From contig LSRX01000840.1 in the NCBI GenBank assembly GCA_001939145.1, positions 106,817 to 170,816 on the forward strand: DNA of 64,000 nucleotides, written 5' to 3'. This DNA is from Symbiodinium microadriaticum. Taxonomy: Eukaryota > Sar > Dinophyceae > Suessiales > Symbiodiniaceae. The notes under the pieces are model-generated. The model did no database searches. It saw only the letters and a list, made by a program, of their open reading frames with translations, and was not told where the DNA came from. Position numbers and translations under genes: made by a program. Of the stretch, positions 55,040 to 64,000 are shown piece after piece (within the stretch, counting starts at the first letter, position 1; each line of letters opens with the position of its first letter).

Positions 55040-55145
55040 TCTGTTATAAACCCTAAACCCCTAAACCCCTAAACCCTAAAACCCTACACCCTAAACCCCT
55101 AAACCCTAAAACCCTACACCCTAAACCCCTAAACCCTAAACTCGA
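55040..55145 (+). repeat. CCCTAAA array with 36 bp sub-repeat
   Basis: ACACCCTAAACCCCTAAACC units repeated twice among seven- and eight-base telomeric units. Confidence 0.9.
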
Positions 55146-55758
55146 ACTCTTGAGCAAAGCTGATCTTCGGAGTCACAACAAGATCAGGCGGAGGTGGGGT
55201 CGGGCTGCTTCATGGCTTTCCTGCCATAGATGCTCCATATATAGTGCCAATATGGAATTAGGTCCCTAAAACCTTCTGGTACTATATTGATTCAAACGAT
55301 TTGTCAGCTAGTGTCGAATAAGGCACCCCCAACCTCAGACCTGAAACCACTAGACCCCTGAACTCTGGAACCTACAAGCCCTACGCCTTGACGTGTAACA
55401 CATCCTAGCGCGAAACGCCGAAAGCCGTGCACGGTCCAGGCCCCAAACCCAAGCCCGGAAACCCCACAACAAAAGCCCAAAACCCGATGAAAACATACAT
55501 TTTTTGACAAGCGCCAAACCCCACCTGTAGCACCGAACAAATTCTGCCTCCTCAAGGATACAAACAAACAATCCTAGAAAGTCACAATCGGGAGTTCCCA
55601 GCCAGAAAACGGGTACACACGCTAAAGACTCACTCAACAACGCACCTGGAATCTGGTCCAAGTGCTCTGCTGCCAGGATCGAGATATTCAGATTCACCTC
55701 TGAGAGACGGGTCTGCTCATCAGTCGGCGATGGCCTTCTAGGCTAACTTCTAGGTTTA
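55146..55758. other. Spacer
   Basis: Minus frames 55304-55567 and 55350-55697 overlap each other in different phases; neither is accepted. Confidence 0.35.
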
Positions 55759-55852
55759 TACCCAAAGGCTCCATAGCAGTTCCTTTTTGTGGTTTGTATT
55801 TAGGATCCTATAAGGTAATCCCAAAAAGGATCTACTATGGAGCCTATTGGTA
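55759..55852 (-). mobile_element. MITE-like element, family A, reversed
   Basis: TACCCAAAGGCTCCATAGCA to TACTATGGAGCCTATTGGTA. Confidence 0.85.
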
Positions 55853-56288
55853 ATTTGATGTCCTTCGACCCTGAGGCATCAAGTCCTTCTGTCGTTATGG
55901 CTTTGGGTTTTAGGGTTTAGGGTTTCTCGAGGCAAGCCGTCAAAGCCGGCCCTCAACCCCTACACTCTGGCCATCAGACTGAATGACCACGTGAATGAAT
56001 CGTGGCTTTCGGGGGCAACCATGAGAACTCCCAGGAAAGCATCTTCCAATCTCTTTTAGCAGAAGAGCAGAAGCTCTCTGGACCTACCCCCGGCCCTTAA
56101 ACACCCTAAAGCCCTAAACCCCTAAACCCCGACCCCTAAAAACCCTAAAGCCCCTGGGACTTGACATGGAGCTTCGAGCCGGGACGTGTCTCGCCCACAC
56201 GGCCATGCAGGCAGGAGGAGTTTACCTGCCTCGGCCCCTCCCCTTCGTCTTAGTCTTGGCCGGTGGCATCGACCCCCACGCAAGACAC
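55853..56288. other. Spacer
   Basis: Short telomeric words only. Confidence 0.4.
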
Positions 56289-56401
56289 GGGGGTTTCCGA
56301 AAGTAGGGGACCCTGAACCCTAATATAGTACCCTACATAGTCGGATCCTTATTACAAGGACCCCAAAATAAGATACCCCTTCCTTCCGGAAAGTCCCATA
56401 C
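56289..56401 (+). mobile_element. MITE-like element, family L
   Basis: GGGGGTTTCCGAAAGTAGGG to TTCCGGAAAGTCCCATA. The inner GGATCCTTATTACAAGGACC is itself palindromic. Second copy at 60882. Confidence 0.75.
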
Positions 56402-56803
56402 CTGTGGACCGACAAGTTGAGGGAGGGCAGACACGGCGAGGCAGGAATTCTTCGGACACTCTCCAGCTTTCCGGAAGCTCGGGTCCGATATTGATGGAAA
56501 GACAAATTCAGAGTACCACACTTTTGGCCCGAGCTGTGATTCATTGAGCATTATGGCGCCGGGCTCTTTTGCACATTTTCCTGTTGCGGGGAACAAGCAA
56601 GGTTCAGAAGGGTTGAACGTTGGGCTTCTACAGTAAAAGATACTTTAAGGCTATAGGGCATCTAGTCCGACGGGTCGCCTAAAGGCTGTGCAAGGGGTTC
56701 AACAAGGCTTCTACAAAGGCTCTAAATAGGTTGCATAAGGGCTCCATGAATGTTAATGAAAGGCTTCCAGAGGGGTTCAACAAGGCCGTATAATAGTCCT
56801 ATA

Positions 56804-56902
56804 CCCCAAAGGTCCTATGTACTTATATAATAGTCGAATGTAGGGTTTCTATATTGAACATTACTATTGTGATTTAAGGAAATATCCACCATAACAGTAC
56901 AC
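56804..56902 (+). mobile_element. MITE-like element, family D, right end lost
   Basis: CCCCAAAGGTCCTATGTACT left end and GATTTAAGGAAATATCCACC inner part. It stops at ACAGTACACC. Confidence 0.65.
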
Positions 56903-57357
56903 CGGTATGAGGGTTACAGCCTGGCGTTTTAGGCTTTCTGGTTCAGGGCTTAGGCCGTCGGAGTGGGTTCAGGGTTAAGGGTTTGGGCTTTGGGGTACGC
57001 AGGGTTTAGGCTTCGCAGATTTGGGGTTGGGGATTCAGGGTTTGCGGTTTAGTGTTTAGGGTTGCGTGTGTGAGAGACAGAGAGAGAAAGAGAGAGAGAC
57101 TTGTTTGTGGCCTTTGTCTTTTTTTTTGGCGTTTTTGGGTGAGGCCCCCTCCTCAGGGTTAGTTAGGTCTTGGTGGTTCCCGTTTAGAGTACTTATGACC
57201 TACATACTACCTACTTACTAAATCTCCCGGCCCTCTAAGCCTTGCATCCCGCCGAGGCCGGGGCGCGTTGCTTTGGCGCCTGATTTGGAAGGAGGAGGCT
57301 TTGAGGGATTAGGCTTTCGGGCCTGTCAGGGAAAGGGTTCGAGGCTGTTGAAGGCTT
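56903..57357. other. Spacer
   Basis: TTTAGGG variants, a GA-rich run at 57073-57098, a T run at 57119-57127 and a family I fragment at 57187-57238. Confidence 0.5.
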
Positions 57358-57452
57358 TACCCATAGGCTCCCTAGTAGTTCCTTTTTGTGGTTTTGTAAA
57401 TAGGATCCCATAAGGTAATCCCAAAAAGGAACTACTATGGAACCTATGAGTA
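57358..57452 (-). mobile_element. MITE-like element, family A, reversed
   Basis: TACCCATAGGCTCCCTAGTA to CTATGGAACCTATGAGTA. Confidence 0.85.
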
Positions 57453-58740
57453 GCTCCTTATAGTCCTGCCCTGTAACCCAACGGATGTACCTTTCGAGGG
57501 ATTGTAGAAGAGTTTGTCAGCACAAGGAGGCCTGGTACGTGCAGATCTGGCGGGTTGCCGGCAGGATTTAGGGTGTAGGGTTGTAGTTATAAGGGTCTAG
57601 CGTTTAGGGTTTTGCACGCACAGAGGCTCGGCATTTTTAGGAATCTCGCTGGAAAGCCATCATGCTTTCGGGTTTATGTCGAGGGATGCTTATTTCTGGC
57701 TGGGTGGCCTTGCTTGAGGTCATCGCGACTTCAAAGCCCTCTTCCCCTGCCCAAGCTACGTGCCCACGCATTCTCCAGATTCGGGCCCAAACTGTAGGGT
57801 CCACAAAACAGCGACGTGCTCTACTTCGGGTGATCCAAACTTGAACTCCTCCTCTCTCAAACGTCACTCAAACTCAAAATCCCAAATGCACCCTCAAACC
57901 GCCCAAAACCCACTCCGCCATAAACGCTGATGGACTAAGGCTCCGTCGCTCTCGTAGGCAGCTGCCGGTGCCGTGGCGGCTCCAGTGGGTGGCCCCGGAG
58001 GAAGTCGGGGCCCCGGCATGCTTAGGCACGTCTATCCCTGTTAGGGTTTAGGGTTTAGGGTTTAGGGTTTAGGGCAAACAACCTCAAATAGATACTGAAG
58101 GCGTTAGATCTAGAGTTTGGAGCTTAGGGTATGGGGCTAAGATGGTCACGTTTTGTACTAAGATGTCTATGAGGGTCTAGGTTTAGGATTCTAGGAATAT
58201 CCATGTGCTGGGCGTCTGCTACGTTACGTACTTGGGCTTAGGACCTTAGGACTCTGGCAGCTTGGTCTTGGCCGCGAATAAATTTTCTTACAGCAAGGTG
58301 CCTTCTAAGCTCGAGAAATTAGTATTGCTATCCATAATTATAACTTATAACCCCTCCGAACCCTGGTCCATTTTTTCAGGCTTCCAGTTTGGGGCGGGTG
58401 TGTCCTGAGCCTGGAAGACTGCAACATGTAGGGTTTATACTGGGAAGTCGTAGTCAAAAACCTTAGGGGCTTGGGGCTTAACCTCAAAAAACCCTTAACC
58501 CTGGTGTTCTGGGCTGCGGGCTTAGGGGTCCCAACTCAGATGACAAATGCCACTTCAAAGTGTTTCAACCCAGACCTTCAAACTCTGATCATCAGTTTAG
58601 GGTTTAGGGTTTAGGGTTTATGGTATTACCCACAGACCCTCAACCCCAAACCGCCCTAAAGCCCCTTATGCTAGGAAAGCTAGCTCCTAGACCCTACGCA
58701 CAAGACAATCGACTCGAATAAAGCATAGTTTTTGATTTCC
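57453..58740. other. Spacer
   Basis: TTTAGGG arrays at 58032-58072 and 58593-58622. Frames at 57612-57867 overlap on both strands; none accepted. Confidence 0.4.
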
Positions 58741-58829
58741 CTAAGGGTCCAAGTGCCCAATTAGTATGTGCCTTTTTGGCCTTATAAGGTAATCCCCATA
58801 GAGGAACTTTTGGGCACAGGGACCCTTAA
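58741..58829 (-). mobile_element. MITE-like element, family M (A-type core, C/H-type ends)
   Basis: Ends CTAAGGGTCCAAGTGCCCAA and GGGCACAGGGACCCTTAAG. The core CTTATAAGGTAATCCCCATA resembles the reversed core of family A. Confidence 0.75.
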
Positions 58830-59012
58830 GACCTAAACCCTTATGGTGCCCTTATAGAGAACCCTGAGAGGAACCCCTTAAAGTGGGAGTTGGGTGGGGG
58901 ATGAGGGGGGACCCTTGGGGATATAGATCCTCTCAACAAGGTCCCCTTTAAGAGAGACACAAGTATGGTTCAGAAGGCCCCTTCAAGGGGTCTCCCTAAT
59001 GCCCTAATACTA

Positions 59013-59120
59013 CCCTAAGGGTCCAAAAAGGACCTAATAATCACATACCTTGGTTACGGATGGTAGTTTTGTAGGTTAGTATTCAGAAGAGTATATGATT
59101 ATTAGGTACTTGGACCCTAA
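59013..59120 (+). mobile_element. MITE-like element, family H
   Basis: CCCTAAGGGTCCAAAAAGGA to TTAGGTACTTGGACCCTAA. It merges directly with CCCTAAA units on the right. Confidence 0.75.
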
Positions 59121-59219
59121 ACCCTAAACCCTAAACCCTTGGGGCTACCTAGGATAAAGGAAGCCTTTTTCAGGTGCATGAGCCCTTTGGGCTTGAACCC
59201 TCGGAATCTGAGGGCTGAA

Positions 59220-59365
59220 TGGGGTTTAGGGTTTAGGGGGTTAGGGGTTTAGGGGGTTTGGTGTTTAGGGTTTGGGGGTTTGGGGGTTTAGGGATTTAGG
59301 GTTTAGGGTTTGGGGGATGTGGGGGTTTAGGAGTTTAGGGCTTAGGGGGCTTACGGTTTGGGTTT
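59220..59365 (+). repeat. TTTAGGG/TTTGGGG array
   Basis: Mixed seven- to nine-base telomeric-like units. Confidence 0.9.
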
Positions 59366-59485
59366 GGCTCTCAAGTTAAGGATTCGGTGAACCTGCTCGG
59401 TGGTTCGGGGGGGACTTAGGAGGTAATAAGTAGACCCCAAAAGGCATCCTGGTTGGGGTGGAGGCAGTTAAGTCTATAAGATAGC

Positions 59486-59580
59486 TACCCATAGGCTCCT
59501 TAGTAGTTCCTTTTGGGGAGTACCTTATAGGATTCTAAACATGAGCCATAAAAAAGGAACTACTTAGGAGCCTATAGGTA
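59486..59580 (+). mobile_element. MITE-like element, family A
   Basis: TACCCATAGGCTCCTTAGTA to CTTAGGAGCCTATAGGTA. Confidence 0.85.
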
Positions 59581-60881
59581 GTTACTAAGTCCCCTGACTC
59601 CTTTTCCAACTATACACGCTGGGCTGCAATAGGGGAATAGTAAGCGGGCGACAGGTAAGGTCACAAGTAGGACAACGCCAGTTCACGCACTGAAAAACCT
59701 TAAACGGCTTGAGGACTGCTATGTTCAGTTTAGGGTTGGGGGTTCAGGTTCTCTGGGCCAATCTTAGGGTTTAGGCTGCTTTGACGTCGAGGAATTGGTG
59801 TAGGAGTTGTTAAGATGCAGGGTTTGGCTAGCAAAAAACCGGAACTACACAGTAGCGCCAGAGATGAGCAAGGCAGAACGTGCGATGAACCTCAAACCCT
59901 AAACCCTGGACCCTGGATTACTAAACTTTGCTAAACCCCTAAACCCTAAAACCCTAAACCCCAAACCCCCCAAACCCCGAACCCTAAGCCCTCGGGCAAA
60001 GCAGAAAGGAGTTCGTCTAAGACTTTTTCCCCCGAATAAGCGAATGGTACGTCACCGACACCTTCCGACTCCACGGGTGAATCACCGATTCTTCGGGCTG
60101 AGGATTTTTCCGGCTTTAGGGCGTATACGGCTTAGGACTTACAAGGGCTTACAGGGTTTAGGGCTTCGGGTTTTGGGCTAAGGGATTCAATGAGGCAGTT
60201 GTGCTTAGAATCAGTCTTGACCCAATGCTGCAGGGACATTCGAAGACGAGGACGAACGCATGCAAAGTTTGACAGTGTGTCGTGGAGACAGGTGCCGGCT
60301 ACTGTAAGACTGTAAGACCGAACTCCTAAATCCTGAGCCCCAAATCCAGCCTTGCCCCTAAACCCGAAGAGCCCCCTAAACCCTAACTTAGTCACCCTAA
60401 ACCTTAAACCCTAAAACCCTAAACCGTTACTAACCCCTCAACCGAGTTGGCGGCTCCAAACCCGAGGGTCGAGGGGTTTAGGGCTGTAGGGTTTAGGGCT
60501 TAGGGCTTAGATGGCTGCGGAGTTGTAATTAGGGTTTAGGGTTTAGGGTTTGCGGCTTAGATGGTTAGGGAGTTGTAGAGTTTAGGGTTTAGTGGCTTAG
60601 AGTTGGGGGTTTAGGAACTAAAGCCTAAAACCTAACCCTTGAACCGTTTCAGGGACTGTGGAGCCTGGAGGTGGGCGGGGCTGGCAAAAAGGGTGCCATC
60701 TCTTCCCAGTTGAGTCCACCATGGCGAAAATGGTTCAGGGTTTAGGGTCTAGAGTTTGGGCTTTAGGGTTTAGGGTTTAGGGGTTTAGGGTTTAGGGCTT
60801 AGGGTGTGGATGTATAGATAGTTAGAATAGGGCTTTGGGGGATCGAGCATGGATAAGTTACTACAAGCAGCCCTAAGAATA
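59581..60881. other. Spacer with telomeric clusters
   Basis: CCCTAAA units at 59930-59990 and 60370-60425; TTTAGGG units at 60475-60615 and 60735-60810. Minus frame 60132-60395 is not accepted. Confidence 0.5.
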
Positions 60882-60992
60882 ATATGGGGGCTTCCGAATA
60901 TAGGGGACCCTAATACAGTACCCTAAATAGTAGGATCCTTATTATAAGGACCCCAACATAAGGTACCCCTTATTTTCGGAAACTCCCATATT
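60882..60992 (+). mobile_element. MITE-like element, family L
   Basis: ATATGGGGGCTTCCGAATAT to TTTTCGGAAACTCCCATATT. Better preserved than 56289. Confidence 0.8.
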
Positions 60993-61531
60993 GAATTGGC
61001 AATTATTCAGGCCCCGCATGGTATATAGAGTTCTAGTGCCTGAACGCATTCGGGCTCTGAGTCGGGGCGGGGAGTTGAGTGTTCGTAAGAACTGCAAGCC
61101 TTGAAGTTTAGGGTTGGGGTCTAGGGTTTAGGGTTTAGGGTTTAGGATTAGGGGCCATGGGTTTGAGATTAGGTTTGAGCATAGGGAGGGTCCTCTTCTG
61201 CTCTTGTTCTGTCTTGAAATGTTGCCGTCTAAATGCTGCAAAACCAGCATTCGAAGCCCTAAGCCCTAAACTCAAAACCCCAAGCCATAGACCCTAAACC
61301 CTAAACCCTCACACCCTTAACCACGAGGACCGCAGCTATGGAAAAACCGTCAAAGCGGCAAAGCCCAATCGAAGGATGAGTTAGGGTTCTTTGGATTTCG
61401 GGGTAGGCTTTGGCTTCAATGGTTTGGGGTTTAGGATTTAGGGGCGGCTTAGGGAGGGTTTCGGGTTTAGGGTTGCGCTTTCATGCTTCAGCTTTATCAG
61501 AAAAAGGATACAAGTACACAGCAGAGAAGCT

Positions 61532-61912
61532 CTAGATGGGGTTGCGCAAATGCCTTCGTAAAAGAGTACTCTGTTTTCCAGCGACTAGGCACTCCGTCTT
61601 GTGAATCACTGCAGGACCCGAGAACAGTGTAAATTGAACCATGCGCACTTTATTGGTGGACAGTTCAGTTCTTGCCATCAACCATCTTAAGACAAGATGT
61701 ATGATATTTCTGGATTCTTCCAGCGCAGGGGCCTTGATAAGTGGACTCAGGTTTGGGCACATTTTGTAGTTAGAATATTTATGTATGGAGTTCCTACGGT
61801 GAACGCTACTGTCTCTCATGATGTACCGTGACGCCAAAATCAAACGCAACGTGCTTGCAACGGACGTCATTCGGAATCGCCGCGGTAGCAGAAGGCAGGG
61901 AAGCTGCACCAA
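61532..61912 (-). CDS. Longest non-repetitive ORF of the right part (doubtful)
   Basis: A 126-codon frame free of telomeric words (for example LEESRNIIHLVLRWLMARTE). No recognised motif and no neighbouring exon. A different frame overlaps at 61806-62000. Chance is quite possible. Confidence 0.18.
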   Translation of the reverse strand: MVQLPCLLLPRRFRMTSVASTLRLILASRYIMRDSSVHRRNSIHKYSNYKMCPNLSPLIKAPALEESRNIIHLVLRWLMARTELSTNKVRMVQFTLFSGPAVIHKTECLVAGKQSTLLRRHLRNPI

Positions 61913-62035
61913 GCTGAGCCAGCCAAGCTCTACAGGAAAACATCGGAATCCTCAGCCGTAGGTTCCAAGCCTCTCCATTCTCAGCCTGAAATGCCCTCAT
62001 GTAGCGGCCTTAATCACTAGAATAAGGTTCTACCA

Positions 62036-62098
62036 CAACATACATACATACATACATACATACATACATACATACATACATACATACACACATACATC
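62036..62098 (+). repeat. (CATA)n microsatellite
   Basis: About 15 CATA units. Confidence 0.95.
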
Positions 62099-62394
62099 CA
62101 TACCTAGGGTTTGGGGATATGTTATGCCGTAATTAGAAGAAGGAGCCCCCAAATAGTATTGACTATTTTCACTATCTTCGTGTGAGCCCGGACCATCCCG
62201 TGCAAGACAATGTATGCCCAAGAGCCTAAATGCAAAACCCTAAACCCTAAGCCCTAAGCCCTAAACCCTAAGAAAACCGGAGGAAGCCTGGCTGTTGCAT
62301 CCGGTTGGTCTTCGAAGCTTTCCGCGAGCACAGGTTGCTACTGTAGCCCTCAGAATCTTGCAAGATCCGGCCTGGCAAAAACAAACTTAAGAAA

Positions 62395-62462
62395 TACCCA
62401 TCGGCCCCTAAGTGGTTCCTTTTTGGGATTACCTTATAGGATTCTAAATATAAACCATAAAA
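62395..62462 (+). mobile_element. Truncated MITE-like element, family A
   Basis: Left end TACCCATCGGCCCCTAAGTG and full core TTACCTTATAGGATTCTAAA. The right inverted end is missing after ACCATAAAATG. Confidence 0.75.
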
Positions 62463-62743
62463 TGCACACACTGTGGTCGATGGGGTCTCTTATGGTAAGG
62501 TATTGGTTTGAGATTTGAGGTTGAAAGTCAGGAGCTAAAGTAGTTGCAGCTCTTGGGTTCAACTCGTACATGAAGCCAAAGCCCAACACCCTAGATCTTT
62601 CTCTGTAGATGTTTAGGGTTTGGGGTTTAGGGTTTAAGGAGAAGGTGAACATATTCATGCTACAGCTCACGACTCACGACTCCACCATGAAAGATTTCAA
62701 GGACTATCGGAACCCCTATGACCGTCAGGCCATTCCTAGTGCG

Positions 62744-62782
62744 ATGTTACGGAACCCTAAACCCTAAACCCTATGTTACGGA
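62744..62782 (+). repeat. Telomeric insert with 10 bp flanking duplication
   Basis: ATGTTACGGA occurs on both sides of the 19 bp ACCCTAAACCCTAAACCCT. Confidence 0.9.
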
Positions 62783-63183
62783 TGTCGGAGCGGCCAGCTG
62801 CAAGAATCTGTTGCTAGTTCGGGCAGTGCGCCCTCCCGTGTTCGTGGTGTGACGCGGCGCAGAAAGAGAGCATCCATCAAACGGGGGACTAAAGAAAAGG
62901 TTGTTTAGGGTTCAGGGTTTAGGGTTTAGGGGCCCTGAACTCTAAGACCCTAAACTGTAAAACCCCAAAACAAAAATAATCGGAGGTTCGTGGGCTGCCG
63001 AAAAGCAGGGGTATAGGTAAGGCAACTGTAGCTCACAACCAAAGAGTCCCCCAAACGTATCTTAAGGATCTTGTCCTATGTTTTACTATGAGTATACCCC
63101 AAACCCTTAACTCTACCCATAAACCCCCAACCCTAAACCCTACATGGGGAAATGATGGGCTGCGTGTATAAGTTACAAGGGTT
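62783..63183. other. Spacer
   Basis: Head-to-head telomeric words at 62905-62965 and CCCTAAA at 63128. No gene. Confidence 0.45.
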
Positions 63184-63389
63184 TAATGTAGGGAGGGGCC
63201 TTGATCAGGGAAAAAATTCTACTATAACTACAATAAGGAGCCACCAAAATACTGTTGATGATAGAAATCCTGCATTACTTACCTTAAGGACCCTAACCTA
63301 TGGCAACTATGGTATATGTTCCTGACCATAGGCAATGCAGGATTTATATCATCAGTCGTAGCAGTGGTAATTAGTTAGGCCCCTACATG
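63184..63389 (+). mobile_element. Family F element interrupted by family E
   Basis: Left end TAATGTAGGGAGGGGCCTTG and right end TAATTAGTTAGGCCCCTACAT belong to family F. The middle (63250-63361) is a complete family E element. Confidence 0.75.
63250..63361 (-). mobile_element. MITE-like element, family E, nested
   Basis: TACTGTTGATGATAGAAATC to TTTATATCATCAGTCGTAG. The core is inverted relative to 17445. Confidence 0.8.
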
Positions 63390-64000
63390 TTACCCTAAAC
63401 CCTGACCCCTAAACCCCTAAAGCCCTAAACCGTAACCCCTAAAACCCTAAACCCCAAAAACCCTAAACCCTAAACCCAAAAAGCCCTAAACACCCTATAA
63501 CCCTAACGCCCTAAACCCAAAACCCTGAAAACCATAAACCCCATAAACCATAGTAAAGCCTGCTAGGTTCTTCGGTGCCGGCTTTTGGGATGAGGGCTTC
63601 GAAGGCCCAGGGTTTAGGGTTTAGCGTTGAGCTTTCCAGGTTTTTTTTAATTTTTTTATGGGCCCTTTGCCACCTGCGTACAGAGTAGAAGTCCTTACCA
63701 GGATGAGGGCTTAGGGTTTAGGGTTATAGGGTTTTTAGGGCTGTTAGGGTTTAGGGTTTGGGGTTTGGGGTAGGGTGTAGCAACTTGCAGCCAACCTGGC
63801 CCCCCCCAAAAAAAAGGGTCAAATCATGGCCTTTTGGCCTTTTCTAGGTCTTGGGGCCACAATTATCCCTAAACCCTAAACCCTAAACCCTATTTCTACC
63901 CATTTTGCAGGATTTAGGCAAGGGTCGAAGGCCTAGGAGAGCTTCGTCCTAAGTAAAGCCTCAGGGTCCCTAAACCCTAAACAAAACAATAACAAAAAAC
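63390..64000. repeat. Telomeric-variant zone at right edge
   Basis: CCCTAAA variants to 63545, TTTAGGG at 63610-63770 and CCCTAAA at 63870-63890. No gene. Confidence 0.75.

Noticed and set aside
1..64000. True chromosome end
   Set aside because: Telomeric units are short, degenerate and of mixed polarity throughout, with no terminal uniform array, so they are interstitial.

Overview
The window looks like nuclear DNA of a dinoflagellate, probably Symbiodiniaceae-like (inferred, about 70% sure). The reasons are: (i) large amounts of plant/alveolate-type telomeric repeat TTTAGGG, intact and degenerate, on both strands; (ii) small multi-exon genes in one unidirectional series, with some introns that join in frame only with a GC-AG border; (iii) a first exon encoding a bipartite-type plastid presequence with a phenylalanine (F) motif; (iv) a possible relict of the dinoflagellate spliced leader just upstream of it. 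No rRNA, tRNA, CRISPR array or bacterial operon was seen.

Layout: bases 1-1,151 carry two plus-strand exon-like pieces, including the presequence exon at 950-1151. From 1,169 to about 9,543 lie four minus-strand genes: a 3'-truncated C5-cytosine DNA methyltransferase (2230-1169); an unknown protein with a coiled-coil tail and triplicated exons (about 4831-3034); a WW-like, RG-rich protein with a Lys/Ala-repeat tail (6674-4899); and an unknown protein with an RS/RG segment and a C-terminal RGG-like box (9543-7576). I rebuilt exons by matching reading frame, phase and splice borders, so borders are inferences.

From about 10.4 kb to the right end the DNA changes character. It is a subtelomere-like mosaic of TTTAGGG/CCCTAAA arrays of switching polarity, higher-order telomeric-variant repeats, tetranucleotide microsatellites, and at least a dozen families of about 90-115 bp palindromic elements that look like MITEs. 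I found no convincing complete gene there. One exon-like piece follows a 447-N gap at 38,132-38,578.

The most interesting items are: short telomeric-repeat insertions flanked by 9-12 bp direct repeats, one of which has GT...AG ends and sits in an exon-like sequence (possible intron birth); an array of 12 TTTC-loop hairpins whose stems vary in a compensated way (10,767-11,139); a GACCRCGACC-type motif recurring in most exons in whatever reading frame; and modular MITE families, including nested and telomere-interrupted copies.
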